64,000 bases of DNA from Pelomonas sp. BJYL3 (GCF_027257975.1 NZ_JANZKX010000002.1:186001-250000); one strand, 5' to 3'; shown: positions 52,643-61,667, counted from the stretch's first letter. Numbers and translations are program-made. Notes: generated from the sequence alone by a model not told the origin.

Positions 52643-54049
52643 TCAGCGGACCAGGTAGCTGAACTCCAGGTCGATGGTGCTACCGGCCGTCCAGGCCGCC
52701 GGATGACCCAGTCGCACGGACTGGCCGTTGAAGCCCAGCGTGAGGACATCCTCGTTCGCACCGATCGTGGCCCAGCAGGGGTAGGTCGTTCCATTGATGG
52801 TGACGACGGCGGGCAGCCCGCGCTGGTCAACCGACACATGCCCCTTGAACGGCAGGCTGAGCTGGTAGGCGCTCGTGCCATTGCCATAGGTGGTGGTGCT
52901 GCCCGTCACGACCCGGATCGACACCAGGCACGCATAGCCGCTGCGCTGGTAGGAGGCCGTGATCGAGCCGTTGCCGATGCTGGGCTGCGTGCCGCTGCCG
53001 GCAGGCTGAGTCCACAGCGGGGTGTAGGGCTTGCGCTGGTCGTAGACCTCGTTGTACTGGCAGGTGGCCGCTTCCTCCGTGAAGCCCGAACCGAGGGTGC
53101 AGGCGGTGATCTTCGCGCCCTGCATGTTCTTCAGGGCCACTGGCCCGGAGAAGGCCACGCCAGTGAGCGTGATGTCTGAGCCGCTCAGCGTGACAGGGTC
53201 GCTCAGGGAGGCAAAGCGCCCGTTGGCGATGTGCAGCAGGGCGGTGCTGGCCGAGGTCAGAAGGTTGCGTGCGTAGAAGTTGGTGACGGACACGCCATTG
53301 CCACCGGCCGAGAAGTCGAACAGCCCTCCGCTCAGCCAGATATTGCTGAAGAACTTGGGACTGGCCGTGTTGTCGGACAGCTTGACCGCCGCCACCGTGC
53401 CCGGGTTGGTCGTGGTGGCCTCCAGGTCCGCGATGGTCGAACCGCCGCCCTGGTTGAGAGCGAACTCCAGGGCGATGCCCTGCGACTGGCTGATGCGCAC
53501 GCGCCGGATCAGCTGGCTGAAGCCATTGCTGACGACGATGCCGCGGCCCGAATAGCTGGCGCCCTGGCACTCCAGGTTGATGTCCTGGATCGAGCCCAGG
53601 TCACCCAGGGTCACGAGGTCGAAGTTGCCCATCTTCTTGAGAGTGGTGGCCCGCTGACCACCGGCGCCCTGCCAGGACTGGGAGGCCGGCTGCACGAGGC
53701 CGCCATACACCAGGTAGGTACCGGCAGGCCAGTAGAGGGTGCCCGCGCCGGTTGCGCTGATGGCCTTGTTGAGGCTCGCGGTGTCGTCTGCGCTGCCATT
53801 GCCGCGGGCGCCGAACTGCCTGACGGAGAAGCCGCCCGTGGCGCGCAGCTTCCAGCGCTTGCCGTCGTTGGCGACGATGATGGAACCGCCGTTGTCCAGC
53901 GAGCTCGAATCGGTGGCGTCGTAGTAGTAGGAACCGCCGCCGCCGTCGCCAGCGCCGTAGTAGCCGAGGACTTCGTAGACATCACCGGCGCTGGCACCGG
54001 TGATTGCGCGCAGCGTGCTGATGTTGGCAGTGGTCGAGATGATGGCCAT
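52643..54049 (-). CDS. Tailspike-like right-handed beta-helix protein
   Basis: 468-aa protein without a signal peptide. The N-terminal ~80 residues (TLRAITGASAGDVYEVLGYYGAGDGGGGSYYYDATD and GSIIVANDGKRWKL) match the head-binding part of phage tailspike or pectate-lyase-3 proteins; VRQFGARGNGSADDTASLNKAI is the classic Pectate_lyase_3 start. A long beta-helix of short degenerate repeats follows, then a C-terminal strand-rich cap. Such proteins usually act in phage tails as receptor-binding depolymerases, but no other phage gene is nearby. Start 54049 has AAGGG-type spacing; ATG 54064 is also possible. Confidence 0.8.
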   Translation of the reverse strand: MAIISTTANISTLRAITGASAGDVYEVLGYYGAGDGGGGSYYYDATDSSSLDNGGSIIVANDGKRWKLRATGGFSVRQFGARGNGSADDTASLNKAISATGAGTLYWPAGTYLVYGGLVQPASQSWQGAGGQRATTLKKMGNFDLVTLGDLGSIQDINLECQGASYSGRGIVVSNGFSQLIRRVRISQSQGIALEFALNQGGGSTIADLEATTTNPGTVAAVKLSDNTASPKFFSNIWLSGGLFDFSAGGNGVSVTNFYARNLLTSASTALLHIANGRFASLSDPVTLSGSDITLTGVAFSGPVALKNMQGAKITACTLGSGFTEEAATCQYNEVYDQRKPYTPLWTQPAGSGTQPSIGNGSITASYQRSGYACLVSIRVVTGSTTTYGNGTSAYQLSLPFKGHVSVDQRGLPAVVTINGTTYPCWATIGANEDVLTLGFNGQSVRLGHPAAWTAGSTIDLEFSYLVR

Positions 54050-54064
54050 GGTGCTTCCCTTCAT

Positions 54065-54407
54065 TCCTTGTTGGTCGTTGCTGAATGCCTGCTGGATGGT
54101 CAGCAGATGCCAGTTCGAGTGAAGCCATCCAACGGGTTGGATGAGCGCATGGATTCCCCCTCGTTTTGCATCATGAATGCGAGGTCATGCCGGACGTGCT
54201 GTCCGTGCTTGGGAGGGGGCTGCCCGTCCCTCAGGGGGCGGGGCAGCGTGGAGGGAATCGCCTGGAAATGCGTTGACTGCTTCTTTTGTCTGGCATGAGA
54301 GATAGCTTACGGGGCTGGTAGCTCATGGCGTGAGCTACCAGGAAATCCGCCGGAATTTCCTGCGCTGTGTGCGCTCCTCGCCCCGCCGCCAGCGCGCCCT
54401 CAGGCGG
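54065..54407. promoter_or_regulatory. Intergenic region with promoter-like element and two hairpins
   Basis: TTGACT (54273-54278) followed after 17 bp by TGAGAG could be a plus-strand promoter. Two adjacent hairpins follow: TGGTAGCTCA / TGAGCTACCA (54316-54340) and the near-palindrome GGAAATCCG-CCGGAATTTCC (54341-54360). They could terminate the minus-strand pncB transcript or belong to a short RNA. Neither is proven. Confidence 0.4.
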
Positions 54408-55619
54408 TCACAGGGGCCGGACCCCGAAGACCTGGCGCAGGTAGGCCAGGAAGGTCTCGTCGTCGCACAGCGTCTTGCCGGGGCTGTCGCTGAGCTTGGC
54501 CACGGGCTGGCCGTTGGCATGGGTCAGCTTCATCACGATGTTCAGCGGCGTCAGGCCGAGGTCGTTGCTCAGGTGGGTGCCAATGCCGAATCCCAGCTGC
54601 ACGCGGTCCGCGAAGTGGCGGTACAGCGCGATGGCCTTGTCCACGCTGAGGCCGTCGCTGAACACCAGGCGCTTGGTGTGGGCGTCGATGCGCAGGGCGG
54701 CGTAGTGGGCCAGGGCCTTCTCGCCCCAGGCGACGGGATCGCCGCTGTCATGGCGCAGGCCGTCGAAGAGCTTGGCGAAGTAGAGGTCGAAGTCGGCCAG
54801 GAAGGCGTCCATGCCCACCACGTCGGTCAGGGCGATGCCCAGGTCGCCGCGGTACTCCTGCACCCAGTCCTCCAGCGCGGCCTTCTGGTGGTCGCGCAGG
54901 CGCACGGTGCCCAGGGCCTGGAAGGTCTGCAGGTACTCGTGCGCCATGGTGCCGATGGGCACCAGGCCCAGCTCGCGCGCCAGCTTCACATTGGAGCTGC
55001 CCTTGAAGTGTTGCGGCAGGGCGTCGCGCAGCTGGCGCACGACCTCGCGCTGCCAGTCGCCCGAGAAGCGGCGGCGCAGGCCGAAGTCGAAGAGCTCGAA
55101 GGGATGGCGATGCCGCCCGGCCTCCTGCGCGAAGGCCTGCAGCGTGGCGATCTTGGCGTCCAGGCGGCGCTGGCCCTCGGCGCGCACGGCGGGGGTGTCC
55201 AGGCGGCGGAAATAGAGCTCGTTGACGATGGCCAGCACCGGGATCTCGAAGCCCATCACATGCACCTGCGGGCCGCGCGCGACGATGTGCAGGGTGTCGC
55301 CCTCGGTGCTGACCTCGATGAAGGCGCGCTGGAAACGGAACAGGCGCAGGAAGTCGATGAAGTCGCTCTTGATGAAGCGCAGCCCTCGCAGATAGGCCAG
55401 CTCCTCGTCCGTGAGGCTCAGGGCGCACAGGGCGTCGAGCTCGCGCTCGACCTCGGCCTTCAGCGTGCTGAGCGGATAGGCCGGCGTGTTGCGGCACACG
55501 AAGCGGTACTCCGCCTGCGTCTGCGGATGGCGGTGCAGCAGGGCCTGCCACATCGTGAACTTGTAGAGATCGGTGTCCAGCAGGCTGCGGATCACGGGGG
55601 CTTGGGCGGGGGCGCTCAT
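54408..55619 (-). CDS. pncB: Nicotinate phosphoribosyltransferase
   Basis: 403-aa enzyme that converts nicotinate and PRPP to nicotinate mononucleotide (NAD salvage), normal PncB length. The N-terminus [24 protein letters not shown] and the catalytic/phosphate-binding parts [16 protein letters not shown] and [31 protein letters not shown], then [36 protein letters not shown] are diagnostic. It starts 11 bp after the adjacent nicotinamidase-like gene, so both form an operon with the NrtR regulator divergent upstream. Confidence 0.96.
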   Translation of the reverse strand: MSAPAQAPVIRSLLDTDLYKFTMWQALLHRHPQTQAEYRFVCRNTPAYPLSTLKAEVERELDALCALSLTDEELAYLRGLRFIKSDFIDFLRLFRFQRAFIEVSTEGDTLHIVARGPQVHVMGFEIPVLAIVNELYFRRLDTPAVRAEGQRRLDAKIATLQAFAQEAGRHRHPFELFDFGLRRRFSGDWQREVVRQLRDALPQHFKGSSNVKLARELGLVPIGTMAHEYLQTFQALGTVRLRDHQKAALEDWVQEYRGDLGIALTDVVGMDAFLADFDLYFAKLFDGLRHDSGDPVAWGEKALAHYAALRIDAHTKRLVFSDGLSVDKAIALYRHFADRVQLGFGIGTHLSNDLGLTPLNIVMKLTHANGQPVAKLSDSPGKTLCDDETFLAYLRQVFGVRPL

Positions 55620-55630
55620 GGGGCGGTCCT

Positions 55631-56467
55631 TCAGAAGTCGGTGCTGAGGGCCAGGCGCACGCCGCGCGCCTGCATGGCCGCGAAGAAGTCGGCCTGCGCG
55701 GCCTCGAAGCCGGCCACGGGGCTGATGCAGTCGCGCAGCAGCACCAGCTTGCCGCAGGAGGCCGCGGGCAAATGCTCGACCAGGTGCTCCACCGTGGCCC
55801 GCACGCAGTGGCTGCCGGCCTCACCCGCGATCAGGAGCTGGTCCGCGCTGTCCAGCGCGGCCAGCAGCGGGCGGTTGAGCTGGGTGCGGGCATCCTGTGC
55901 GTCGGGCACCTCGGCCTGCAGGGCGCTGTAGTGCTCGGTCCAGGGGTTCTCGCCCTTGCAGACGATCTGCACCGAGCGGCCCTGCGCATCGGCCCAGCGG
56001 TCCAGTGCCGACTGCAGGCCGGCATGCACGGCCTGGCCCCAGCTGCCCATCTGGCAGTGCACGGGCCAGACCATCAGCGTGTAGCGGCCGGTGGCCTCGA
56101 GCGCGTCAAGATAGTCCAGCACGCGAGGAAGGGCCGCGGCCTCGCGCGGGCGCCACGTGCCGGCGCGGACCTCGGCCGCGCTGATCGGGGTGAAGGGCGC
56201 CGGGGCGGCCTGGCCGCTCGCATCCCGCCAGAAGCCGGGGTGGGCGATGTCAATGCGCTGGTGCGAATCCAGCGTCACGGTGATGCCCTGCAGGCGCGCG
56301 CCCAGGCGCTCCACCAGGGCTGCGGCGCGCAGCAGGTCCGCATGGGCGCCCCCCACCGGCAGGGCCGGCCGGGCCGGAGCGCCCAGGGCCGGCGTGTGCG
56401 GCAGCCACTCCTCGGGCAGGTCACAGAAATCGTTCTGGGGATCAATCAGCAGCAGCTGGGTGTTCAT
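55631..56467 (-). CDS. Nicotinamidase-like cysteine hydrolase
   Basis: 278-aa cysteine hydrolase. Catalytic Asp is in [10 protein letters not shown] (residue 9-10 area), Lys in IVCKGENPW and the nucleophile Cys in [15 protein letters not shown]; zinc-ligand-like residues ([19 protein letters not shown]) lie between. Length exceeds E. coli PncA (213 aa) because of inserts. Next to pncB and nrtR it most likely deamidates nicotinamide to nicotinate. A repeat fragment (56482-56491) sits next to its ribosome site AGGAGG. Confidence 0.88.
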   Translation of the reverse strand: MNTQLLLIDPQNDFCDLPEEWLPHTPALGAPARPALPVGGAHADLLRAAALVERLGARLQGITVTLDSHQRIDIAHPGFWRDASGQAAPAPFTPISAAEVRAGTWRPREAAALPRVLDYLDALEATGRYTLMVWPVHCQMGSWGQAVHAGLQSALDRWADAQGRSVQIVCKGENPWTEHYSALQAEVPDAQDARTQLNRPLLAALDSADQLLIAGEAGSHCVRATVEHLVEHLPAASCGKLVLLRDCISPVAGFEAAQADFFAAMQARGVRLALSTDF

Positions 56468-56637
56468 GGCGGTCCTCCTGTTCAGGTCTTGCGCATGGAT
56501 CCCATCATACGCCTACTTAAATACAACATGAAATTAACTAGAGCCAGCGGCTGGATGCGGCGTGCGCAGGCCGGTCCAGCAGGCATGAGCGCTGCGGCCG
56601 CCCAGCCCGGACCGGATTCGGCGCTATCCTCTGTTCG
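56468..56637. promoter_or_regulatory. Divergent NAD-salvage/nrtR promoter region
   Basis: 170 bp between the nicotinamidase-like gene and nrtR. The only AT-rich patch is 56511-56542, an imperfect dyad around TTAAAT-N9-AATTAA that would suit an NrtR operator. A TCAGGTCTTG fragment (56482-56491) lies nearer the minus-strand start. Assignment of the operator is tentative. Confidence 0.4.
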
Positions 56638-57345
56638 GTGAGCACTTCAACAAACTCCGCCCGCAAGCCGCCGCCCCTGATCTGCACCGTGGACCTGGTG
56701 CTGCTGACCCTCAGGGACGAGCAGCTGCAGGTGCTGCTGCTCAAGCGCGAGCGCGATCCCTTTGCCGGCGCCCTGGCCCTGCCGGGCGGCTATGTGCATG
56801 CGGACCAGGACCAAGGCTGCGAGGACGCTGCCCATCGCGTGCTGCGCGACAAGGCCGGCCTGGAGGGGCTCTACCTGGAACAGCTGGCCACCTTCAGCGG
56901 GCCGGGCCGGGATCCGCGGGGCTGGAGTGTGTCCGTGGCCTATGTGGCTCTGGTGGATGCCGGCCGGCTGGCCCGGCGTGCGCTCCCGGCGCCGGGCTGC
57001 AGCTGGCTGCCCGTGGACCGCCTGCCCGCCCTGGCCTTCGACCATGGGCACATCGTGGAGGCGGCGGTGGCGCGGGTGCGCAGCAAGAGCCTTTATTCCT
57101 CGCTGCCGGCCCACCTGTGCCCGGAGCCCTTCACCCTGCCCGAGCTGCATGCCGTCTACGAGGCGGTGCTGGGCGAGAGCGTCAATCCGGTGAGCTTCCG
57201 GCGCAAGATGGACGAGCTGGACATCCTCGACGCCGTCACCGGCGCCAAGCGGGCCGAGGGCGCCCACCGCCCGGCCCAGCTGTACCGGCTCAGGAAGGAA
57301 TTCAGGCAGCGCCTGCGCCTGGTCGGGCGAGGGCTGAAAGCCTGA
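56638..57345 (+). CDS. nrtR: NrtR, Nudix-related NAD-metabolism repressor
   Basis: 235-aa regulator with a GTG start. A Nudix-like domain (VDLVLLTLRDEQLQVLLLKRERDPFAGALALPGGYVHADQDQGCEDAAHRVLRDKAGL) lacks the strict REUXEE hydrolase motif, as in NrtR; the C-terminus is the NrtR winged helix (FTLPELHAVYEAVLGESVNPVSFRRKMDELDILDAVTGAKR). It represses NAD-biosynthesis or salvage genes and is released by ADP-ribose. Divergent pncA-like and pncB genes are its obvious targets. Confidence 0.93.
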   Translation: MSTSTNSARKPPPLICTVDLVLLTLRDEQLQVLLLKRERDPFAGALALPGGYVHADQDQGCEDAAHRVLRDKAGLEGLYLEQLATFSGPGRDPRGWSVSVAYVALVDAGRLARRALPAPGCSWLPVDRLPALAFDHGHIVEAAVARVRSKSLYSSLPAHLCPEPFTLPELHAVYEAVLGESVNPVSFRRKMDELDILDAVTGAKRAEGAHRPAQLYRLRKEFRQRLRLVGRGLKA

Positions 57346-57362
57346 TTGAGGGGGGTGCGCAC

Positions 57363-57381
57363 GGTCCGGCCGTGCCGGACC
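57363..57381 (+). terminator. Hairpin after nrtR
   Basis: GGTCCGGC-CGT-GCCGGACC, a perfect 8-bp stem, 17 bp after the nrtR stop. It probably ends the nrtR transcript. Confidence 0.55.
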
Positions 57382-57454
57382 CTGTCTAGAATTGTCTCCA
57401 GACTAAATGCAGATGACAGATTCAGGGAGTCATCCCACTCTTGCGGAGGCCGCC

Positions 57455-58474
57455 ATGCTGACTGCGGCTGAACTCCTTCGAATCATCGACATCCACGGCC
57501 AGGTGGCCGAGATGGGCCTGGACCAGGCCGGCGTCATGAAGCTGGTGACCCAGACGACCCTGGAGCTGGTCGCCGCCGATGGCGCCGTCATCGAGATCGC
57601 CGAGGGCGACAGTCTCAGCTACCGGGCCGCCAGCGGCACCGCCGTCGCGCAGCTGGGGGTGAAGGTGGCGCTGAAGGCCAGCCTGTCCGGCGAATGCATG
57701 CGCCGCGCCGAGGCCCTGATCTGCACCGACTCCGAAGCGGACCCGCGCGTGGACCGCGCCGCCTGCCGCCGCGTGGGCCTGCGCTCCATGGTGGTCGTGC
57801 CCCTGATGCACCTGGGCCAGCCGGTGGGCGTGCTCAAGGCCATGTCCCGCGAGGTCGGCCACTTCGGGCCCAGGCAGGCGGAGCTATTGACCCTGCTGGC
57901 ACGCGTGGTGGGCACGGCCATGTACTGGGCCACGCACTACGGGCAGGACGACCTGTTCCAGCGGGCCACCCATGACGACCTCACCGGCCTGGCCAACCGC
58001 GCCATGTTCCTGGAGCAGCTGCGCGGGGCCCTGCAGCGCGCGCGCCGCACCCAGCAGGGCCTGGCCGTGCTGATGCTGGACATGGATGGGCTCAAGTCCC
58101 TCAACGACGACCATGGCCACAGCGTCGGCGATGCCGCCCTGGTCGAATTCGCCCGGCGGCTGAAGGACACGGCCCGCAGCGAGGACGTGGTCGCCCGCCT
58201 GGGGGGCGACGAGTTTGCCGTCCTGATGCCCTCGATCAGCGAGGCGGGCGGTCCCGTGCAGTTCCATCGCCGGCTGCAGGAGGCCCTGGTGGCTCCCTTT
58301 GACTTTCGTGGCGCCTGTCATCTGGTGGAGGGGAGCTGCGGCTGGGCCTTGCACCCGGCCGATGGGAGCAGTGCCGAGGCCTTGATCGACTGCGCCGACC
58401 AGCGCATGTACGCGTCCAAGCGCGAGCGCAAGAAGGGCCTGGCGGACGTGCCGGCGGACCAGCCGGGCACCTGA
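57455..58474 (+). CDS. GAF-GGDEF diguanylate cyclase
   Basis: 339-aa protein. Residues ~1-165 form a GAF sensor domain (IIDIHGQVAEMGLDQAGVMKLVTQTTLELVAADGAVIEIAEGD and VVVPLMHLGQPVGVLKAMSREVGHFGPRQAELLTLLARVVG), followed by a GGDEF domain (THDDLTGLANRAMFLEQL, LMLDMDGLKSLNDDHGHSVGD and RLGGDEFAVLMP) with an intact GGDEF active site. It should make cyclic di-GMP; no inhibitory RxxD motif is obvious. Start 57455 is chosen for GGAGG at 6 bp; an ATG at 57407 would add 16 residues. Confidence 0.92.
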   Translation: MLTAAELLRIIDIHGQVAEMGLDQAGVMKLVTQTTLELVAADGAVIEIAEGDSLSYRAASGTAVAQLGVKVALKASLSGECMRRAEALICTDSEADPRVDRAACRRVGLRSMVVVPLMHLGQPVGVLKAMSREVGHFGPRQAELLTLLARVVGTAMYWATHYGQDDLFQRATHDDLTGLANRAMFLEQLRGALQRARRTQQGLAVLMLDMDGLKSLNDDHGHSVGDAALVEFARRLKDTARSEDVVARLGGDEFAVLMPSISEAGGPVQFHRRLQEALVAPFDFRGACHLVEGSCGWALHPADGSSAEALIDCADQRMYASKRERKKGLADVPADQPGT

Positions 58475-58568
58475 GCCGCGGGGCCACGCGCCAGCGGGTC
58501 TCAGCGGAGCCCGCACACCGCGATCGCGCCGGGTGTCCGGGCGCGGGCCAGTGGCTCTCTTCGCTGGC

Positions 58569-59045
58569 TCAGCCGGGTGAGGCACCGGCCCGCGCCTTGC
58601 GGGCCCGACGGGCCTGCTCGGCGGGCGGGGCGCCACCGCCTTCGCGCTGCAGGTCCAGCGCCCCCGCTGCCGCGGCCTTGAGCAGGCGCTGGAAGGTGGG
58701 GCATTGCGCATGGCTGGGCGCCGGGCAGGCGGCGGCATGGCGCAGCCCGCGGCTCACGGCGCGCAGGCGCAGGACCTGGGCGTCGATCTCGTCCGCCTTG
58801 GACGCCAGCAGGCCGCGGTCCACGCTGGGCTCGCCGTTGGGCAGGACCATGGTGCGGATCTCATCCAGCGACAGCCCCGCGGCCTGCCCCAGCGCGATCA
58901 GGGCCAGCTGGTTCATCACGCCGGCCGGATAGCGCCGCCGGCCCGCACCCTCCCGCTCGAGGGGGGCGATGAGGCCGCGGCGCTCGTAGTAGCGCAGCGT
59001 GGATGCCGGCACACCCGAACGGCGGGCGACTTCCGCGATATCCAT
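58569..59045 (-). CDS. MerR-family regulator of the DUF2938 operon
   Basis: 158-aa regulator with a MerR-type HTH (DIAEVARRSGVPASTLRYYERRGLIAPLEREGAGRRRYPAGVMNQLALIALGQAAGLSLDEI) and a dimer coiled coil. Two cysteines (CPAPSHAQCP) lie where SoxR-type or metal-sensing members have ligand cysteines. It is divergent from the operon starting at 59155 and the gap contains a MerR-type promoter, so it most likely senses redox-active compounds or electrophiles. GTG 59048 is an alternative start. Confidence 0.9.
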   Translation of the reverse strand: MDIAEVARRSGVPASTLRYYERRGLIAPLEREGAGRRRYPAGVMNQLALIALGQAAGLSLDEIRTMVLPNGEPSVDRGLLASKADEIDAQVLRLRAVSRGLRHAAACPAPSHAQCPTFQRLLKAAAAGALDLQREGGGAPPAEQARRARKARAGASPG

Positions 59046-59058
59046 CACAGATCACCTC

Positions 59059-59089
59059 TTGACTTGAAGTTGACTTCAACTTCTATCCT
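59059..59089 (+). promoter_or_regulatory. MerR/SoxR-type promoter with 19-bp spacer
   Basis: -35 TTGACT (59059-59064) and -10 TATCCT (59084-59089) are separated by 19 bp, the hallmark of MerR-activated promoters. The spacer holds the near-perfect dyad GAAGTTGA-CTTCAACTTC. It faces the DUF2938/flavodoxin/DUF2798 operon. Confidence 0.8.
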
Positions 59090-59154
59090 GACTTCCATGG
59101 GCTCGAAGGTCAAGTGGCCGGAGGGCGCAGGACGCAATCCACAGGAGGTGTGTG

Positions 59155-59667
59155 ATGAATGGATCGACGGACATGCTGTCCATCCTGGCGCAGGGCCTGG
59201 CCCTGGGCGCGGGTGCGACGGCGCTGATGGACCTCTGGCTCATGGGCCTGCGACGCGCTGGCGTGGCGACCCTGGACTTCGCCCTGCTGGGCCGCTGGGC
59301 GGGGCACCTGCCGCAGGGGCGCTGGCGGCACGAGGCCATTGCGAAGGCCCGCCCGGTGCGCGGCGAGCGGGTGCTGGGCTGGCTCGCGCACTACGCCGTG
59401 GGCCTGCTCTTCGCGGGCCTGCTGCTGGCCTGGCAGGGGCCCGCCTGGCTGGACGCCCCCCGCCTGGCGCCGGCCCTGCTGCTGGGCCTGGCCACCGTGG
59501 CGGCGCCCCTGCTCCTCATGCAGCCGGCCATGGGCGCCGGCCTGGCGGGGCGGCACAAGGGGCCGGTGGGCCCCAATGTGCTGCGCAGCGCGGCCAACCA
59601 CCTCGTCTTCGGCCTCGGCCTCTACCTCAGCGCGCTGGCGATCCAGCTGCTGCGCGCCGCCGCCTGA
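59155..59667 (+). CDS. DUF2938 membrane protein
   Basis: 170-aa protein with four to five helices (ILAQGLALGAGATALMDLWLMGL, LAHYAVGLLFAGLLLAW, LAPALLLGLATVAAPLLLMQPAMGAGLAG and LVFGLGLYLSALAIQLL). The order and the MQPAMGAGLAG motif match the DUF2938 family, commonly next to MerR regulators and quinone reductases. AGGAGG lies 6 bp before the ATG at 59155. Role unknown, probably redox or solvent stress. Confidence 0.85.
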   Translation: MNGSTDMLSILAQGLALGAGATALMDLWLMGLRRAGVATLDFALLGRWAGHLPQGRWRHEAIAKARPVRGERVLGWLAHYAVGLLFAGLLLAWQGPAWLDAPRLAPALLLGLATVAAPLLLMQPAMGAGLAGRHKGPVGPNVLRSAANHLVFGLGLYLSALAIQLLRAAA

Positions 59668-59714
59668 GTGCCGGCTTCCTTTCCCATTCATTCCAACGCA
59701 AGGAGTACTCCCTC

Positions 59715-60281
59715 ATGAAGAAGCTCGCAGTCATCTATCACAGCGCCCATGGGCACACGGCCCACATCGCCCGCCACATCGTCGAGGGGGCGCGGGGCGT
59801 GACCGGCGTGGAGGTCGACCTGCTGCAGGCCGAGACACTGGCCGACAGCCCCGATGCCGTCACCGCCTACGACGGCCTGCTGATGGGCTCGCCCACCTAT
59901 CTGGGCGGCGTCTCCAGCGTGTTCAAGCGCTTCATGGACGCCACCGGTCGCCTGTGGCGCCAGCAAGGCCTGCGCGGCAAGCTGGCCGGCGGCTTCACGG
60001 TGTCCTCGCTGCCCTCGGGGGACAAGCAGTCCACGCTGATGTCGATGTTCGTCTTCGCCATGCAGCACGGCATGGTGTGGGTGGGCAATCCCATCCTGCC
60101 CGAGCAGCATGCGGGCGTTCCTGAGCATGAGGCGGCCAACCGGCTGGGGTCCTGGTCGGGCCTGATGGCGCAGTCCGGGCACGGCATGCCGGCCGATGCC
60201 TTCGAGCCGGGCGACGTCAAGACCGCCCGCATGTTCGGCCGCCACATGGCCGAGACGCTGCACCGCATGGGCGCGGCCTGA
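59715..60281 (+). CDS. WrbA-like flavodoxin-fold NAD(P)H:quinone reductase
   Basis: 188-aa flavoprotein. The FMN phosphate loop is IYHSAHGHTAHIARHI (residues 7-22); GLLMGSPTYLGGVSSVFKRFMDATGRLW and GKLAGGFTVSSLPSGDKQSTL are the isoalloxazine contacts of flavodoxin_2/WrbA-like enzymes. It likely reduces quinones by two electrons, protecting against redox cycling, consistent with MerR control. Start 59715 follows AAGGAGT. Confidence 0.9.
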   Translation: MKKLAVIYHSAHGHTAHIARHIVEGARGVTGVEVDLLQAETLADSPDAVTAYDGLLMGSPTYLGGVSSVFKRFMDATGRLWRQQGLRGKLAGGFTVSSLPSGDKQSTLMSMFVFAMQHGMVWVGNPILPEQHAGVPEHEAANRLGSWSGLMAQSGHGMPADAFEPGDVKTARMFGRHMAETLHRMGAA

Positions 60282-60297
60282 GGCGCGGGAGACGGCC

Positions 60298-60537
60298 ATG
60301 ATTCCTGCCCGCTTCGCCCCGGTCCTGTTCGCCCTGATCCTGTCAGGCCTGATGTCCGCGCTGGTCGCCGGCATCGCCAGCTGGAGCACATCCACGGCTG
60401 ACATCCAGGATCCGTGGCCCTGGCTCCTGGCCTGGCGCAGCGCCTGGCTGCATGCCTGGCCCGTGGCCTTCCCCGCCGTGCTGCTGATGGCCCCGCTGAC
60501 CCGCCGCCTCGTGGCCTGGCTGACGACACCGCGCTGA
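60298..60537 (+). CDS. DUF2798 small membrane protein
   Basis: 79-aa protein with two helices (FAPVLFALILSGLMSALVAGIASW and WLHAWPVAFPAVLLMAPLTRRLVAWL), the DUF2798 pattern. It closes the MerR-controlled operon (16-bp gap after the flavodoxin gene). Function unknown. Confidence 0.82.
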   Translation: MIPARFAPVLFALILSGLMSALVAGIASWSTSTADIQDPWPWLLAWRSAWLHAWPVAFPAVLLMAPLTRRLVAWLTTPR

Positions 60538-60545
60538 GTGGGCCC

Positions 60546-61667
60546 TCAGTCCAGCGGCCAGGGCATCCAGCGCGGCACGCGCGGCGCCTGGGCCGGCGCC
60601 TCCGCGGGCGCGGCGGGCTGGCCCGCCTGGCGCCACCAGGCGGCGGGGCTGGGCGTGGCCTGCGCAGGCTCCAGCGCCTCGCCCAGGCGGGGCATCAACA
60701 GGGGCACGCCGCGTGCGGGGGCGAGTTGCAGCAGGGTCTCGGCGGGCTCGTCCCAGTCGTGGGTGGCGAGGTTGAAGGTGCCCCAATGCACCGGCAGCAG
60801 GGCGCCGCCGCCGAGCCACTCCCAGGCCTGCAGGGCGTTCACCGGACCCAGGTGGATGTCGCCCCACGAGGGGTGGTAGGCGCCCACCTCCAGCATCACC
60901 AGGTCGAAGGGGCCGAAGCGCTCGCGGATGAGCTGGTACTCGCTGCTCAGGCCGGTGTCCCCGCTGAAGAAAACGCGGTGGCGGGGCGACTCGATCACGA
61001 AGGAGGACCACAGCGTGGCGTTCCTGTCCTTGAGCCCGCGGCCCGAGAAGTGCTGGGAGGGCGCGGCATGCACGCGCAAGTCGGTGCCGGGCAGGGTGTG
61101 CGACTCCCACCAGTCCAGTTCGATGATGCGCTCGGGCGGGATGCCCCAGGCTTCCAGGTGCGCGCCCACGCCCAGGGAGGTGATGAAGGGCTGCGGCCGC
61201 TTGGCCAGGGCGCGGAGGGTGGGGTAGTCGAGGTGGTCGTAGTGGTCGTGCGAGATCAGCACGGCGTCCAGCGCAGGCAGGGCGCGCAGCGGCACGGGGG
61301 GCGCTTGGTAGCGCCTGGGGCCGGCCAGGGTGGAGGGCGAGACTCGCGGGCCCCAGACCGGGTCGGTCAGCAGGCGCAGGCCGTCGATCTCGATCAGCAC
61401 GCTGGAATGGCCCAGCCAGCTGGCGCGCAGGCCGCTGCCGGGCGCGCGGGTCCAGGTCTCGCGCGGGTTGGCCACGGGCAGCGGGCCGGGCGGGCGGCGG
61501 CGGCCGTCGGGACAGAGGATCTCCAGCATGGAGGCCCGCGGGCCGTCGACATCACGCAGCCCCGGGGCGATGGGATGGACGTTGCGGAAGCCCTGGCCGT
61601 CCCAGCGCGGCGAGGCCTGCATGCGTTCCAGACGTGCGCCGCTGGCGCGCTTGCCCATTGATTTCAT
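60546..61667 (-). CDS. MBL-fold hydrolase, UlaG/NAPE-PLD-like
   Basis: 373-aa protein. The metal motif is ISHDHYDHLD, with later His in SLGVGAHLEAWG, Asp in VFFSGDTGLSSEYQLI and His in PVHWGTFNLATHDW. WLGHSSVLIEIDGLRLLTDPVWGPRVSP is the signature opening of L_lactonase_2/NAPE-PLD-like enzymes. The N-terminal ~60 residues are a basic extension with no signal. Substrate unknown; phospholipase D-like or lactonase activity is possible. Confidence 0.9.
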   Translation of the reverse strand: MKSMGKRASGARLERMQASPRWDGQGFRNVHPIAPGLRDVDGPRASMLEILCPDGRRRPPGPLPVANPRETWTRAPGSGLRASWLGHSSVLIEIDGLRLLTDPVWGPRVSPSTLAGPRRYQAPPVPLRALPALDAVLISHDHYDHLDYPTLRALAKRPQPFITSLGVGAHLEAWGIPPERIIELDWWESHTLPGTDLRVHAAPSQHFSGRGLKDRNATLWSSFVIESPRHRVFFSGDTGLSSEYQLIRERFGPFDLVMLEVGAYHPSWGDIHLGPVNALQAWEWLGGGALLPVHWGTFNLATHDWDEPAETLLQLAPARGVPLLMPRLGEALEPAQATPSPAAWWRQAGQPAAPAEAPAQAPRVPRWMPWPLD

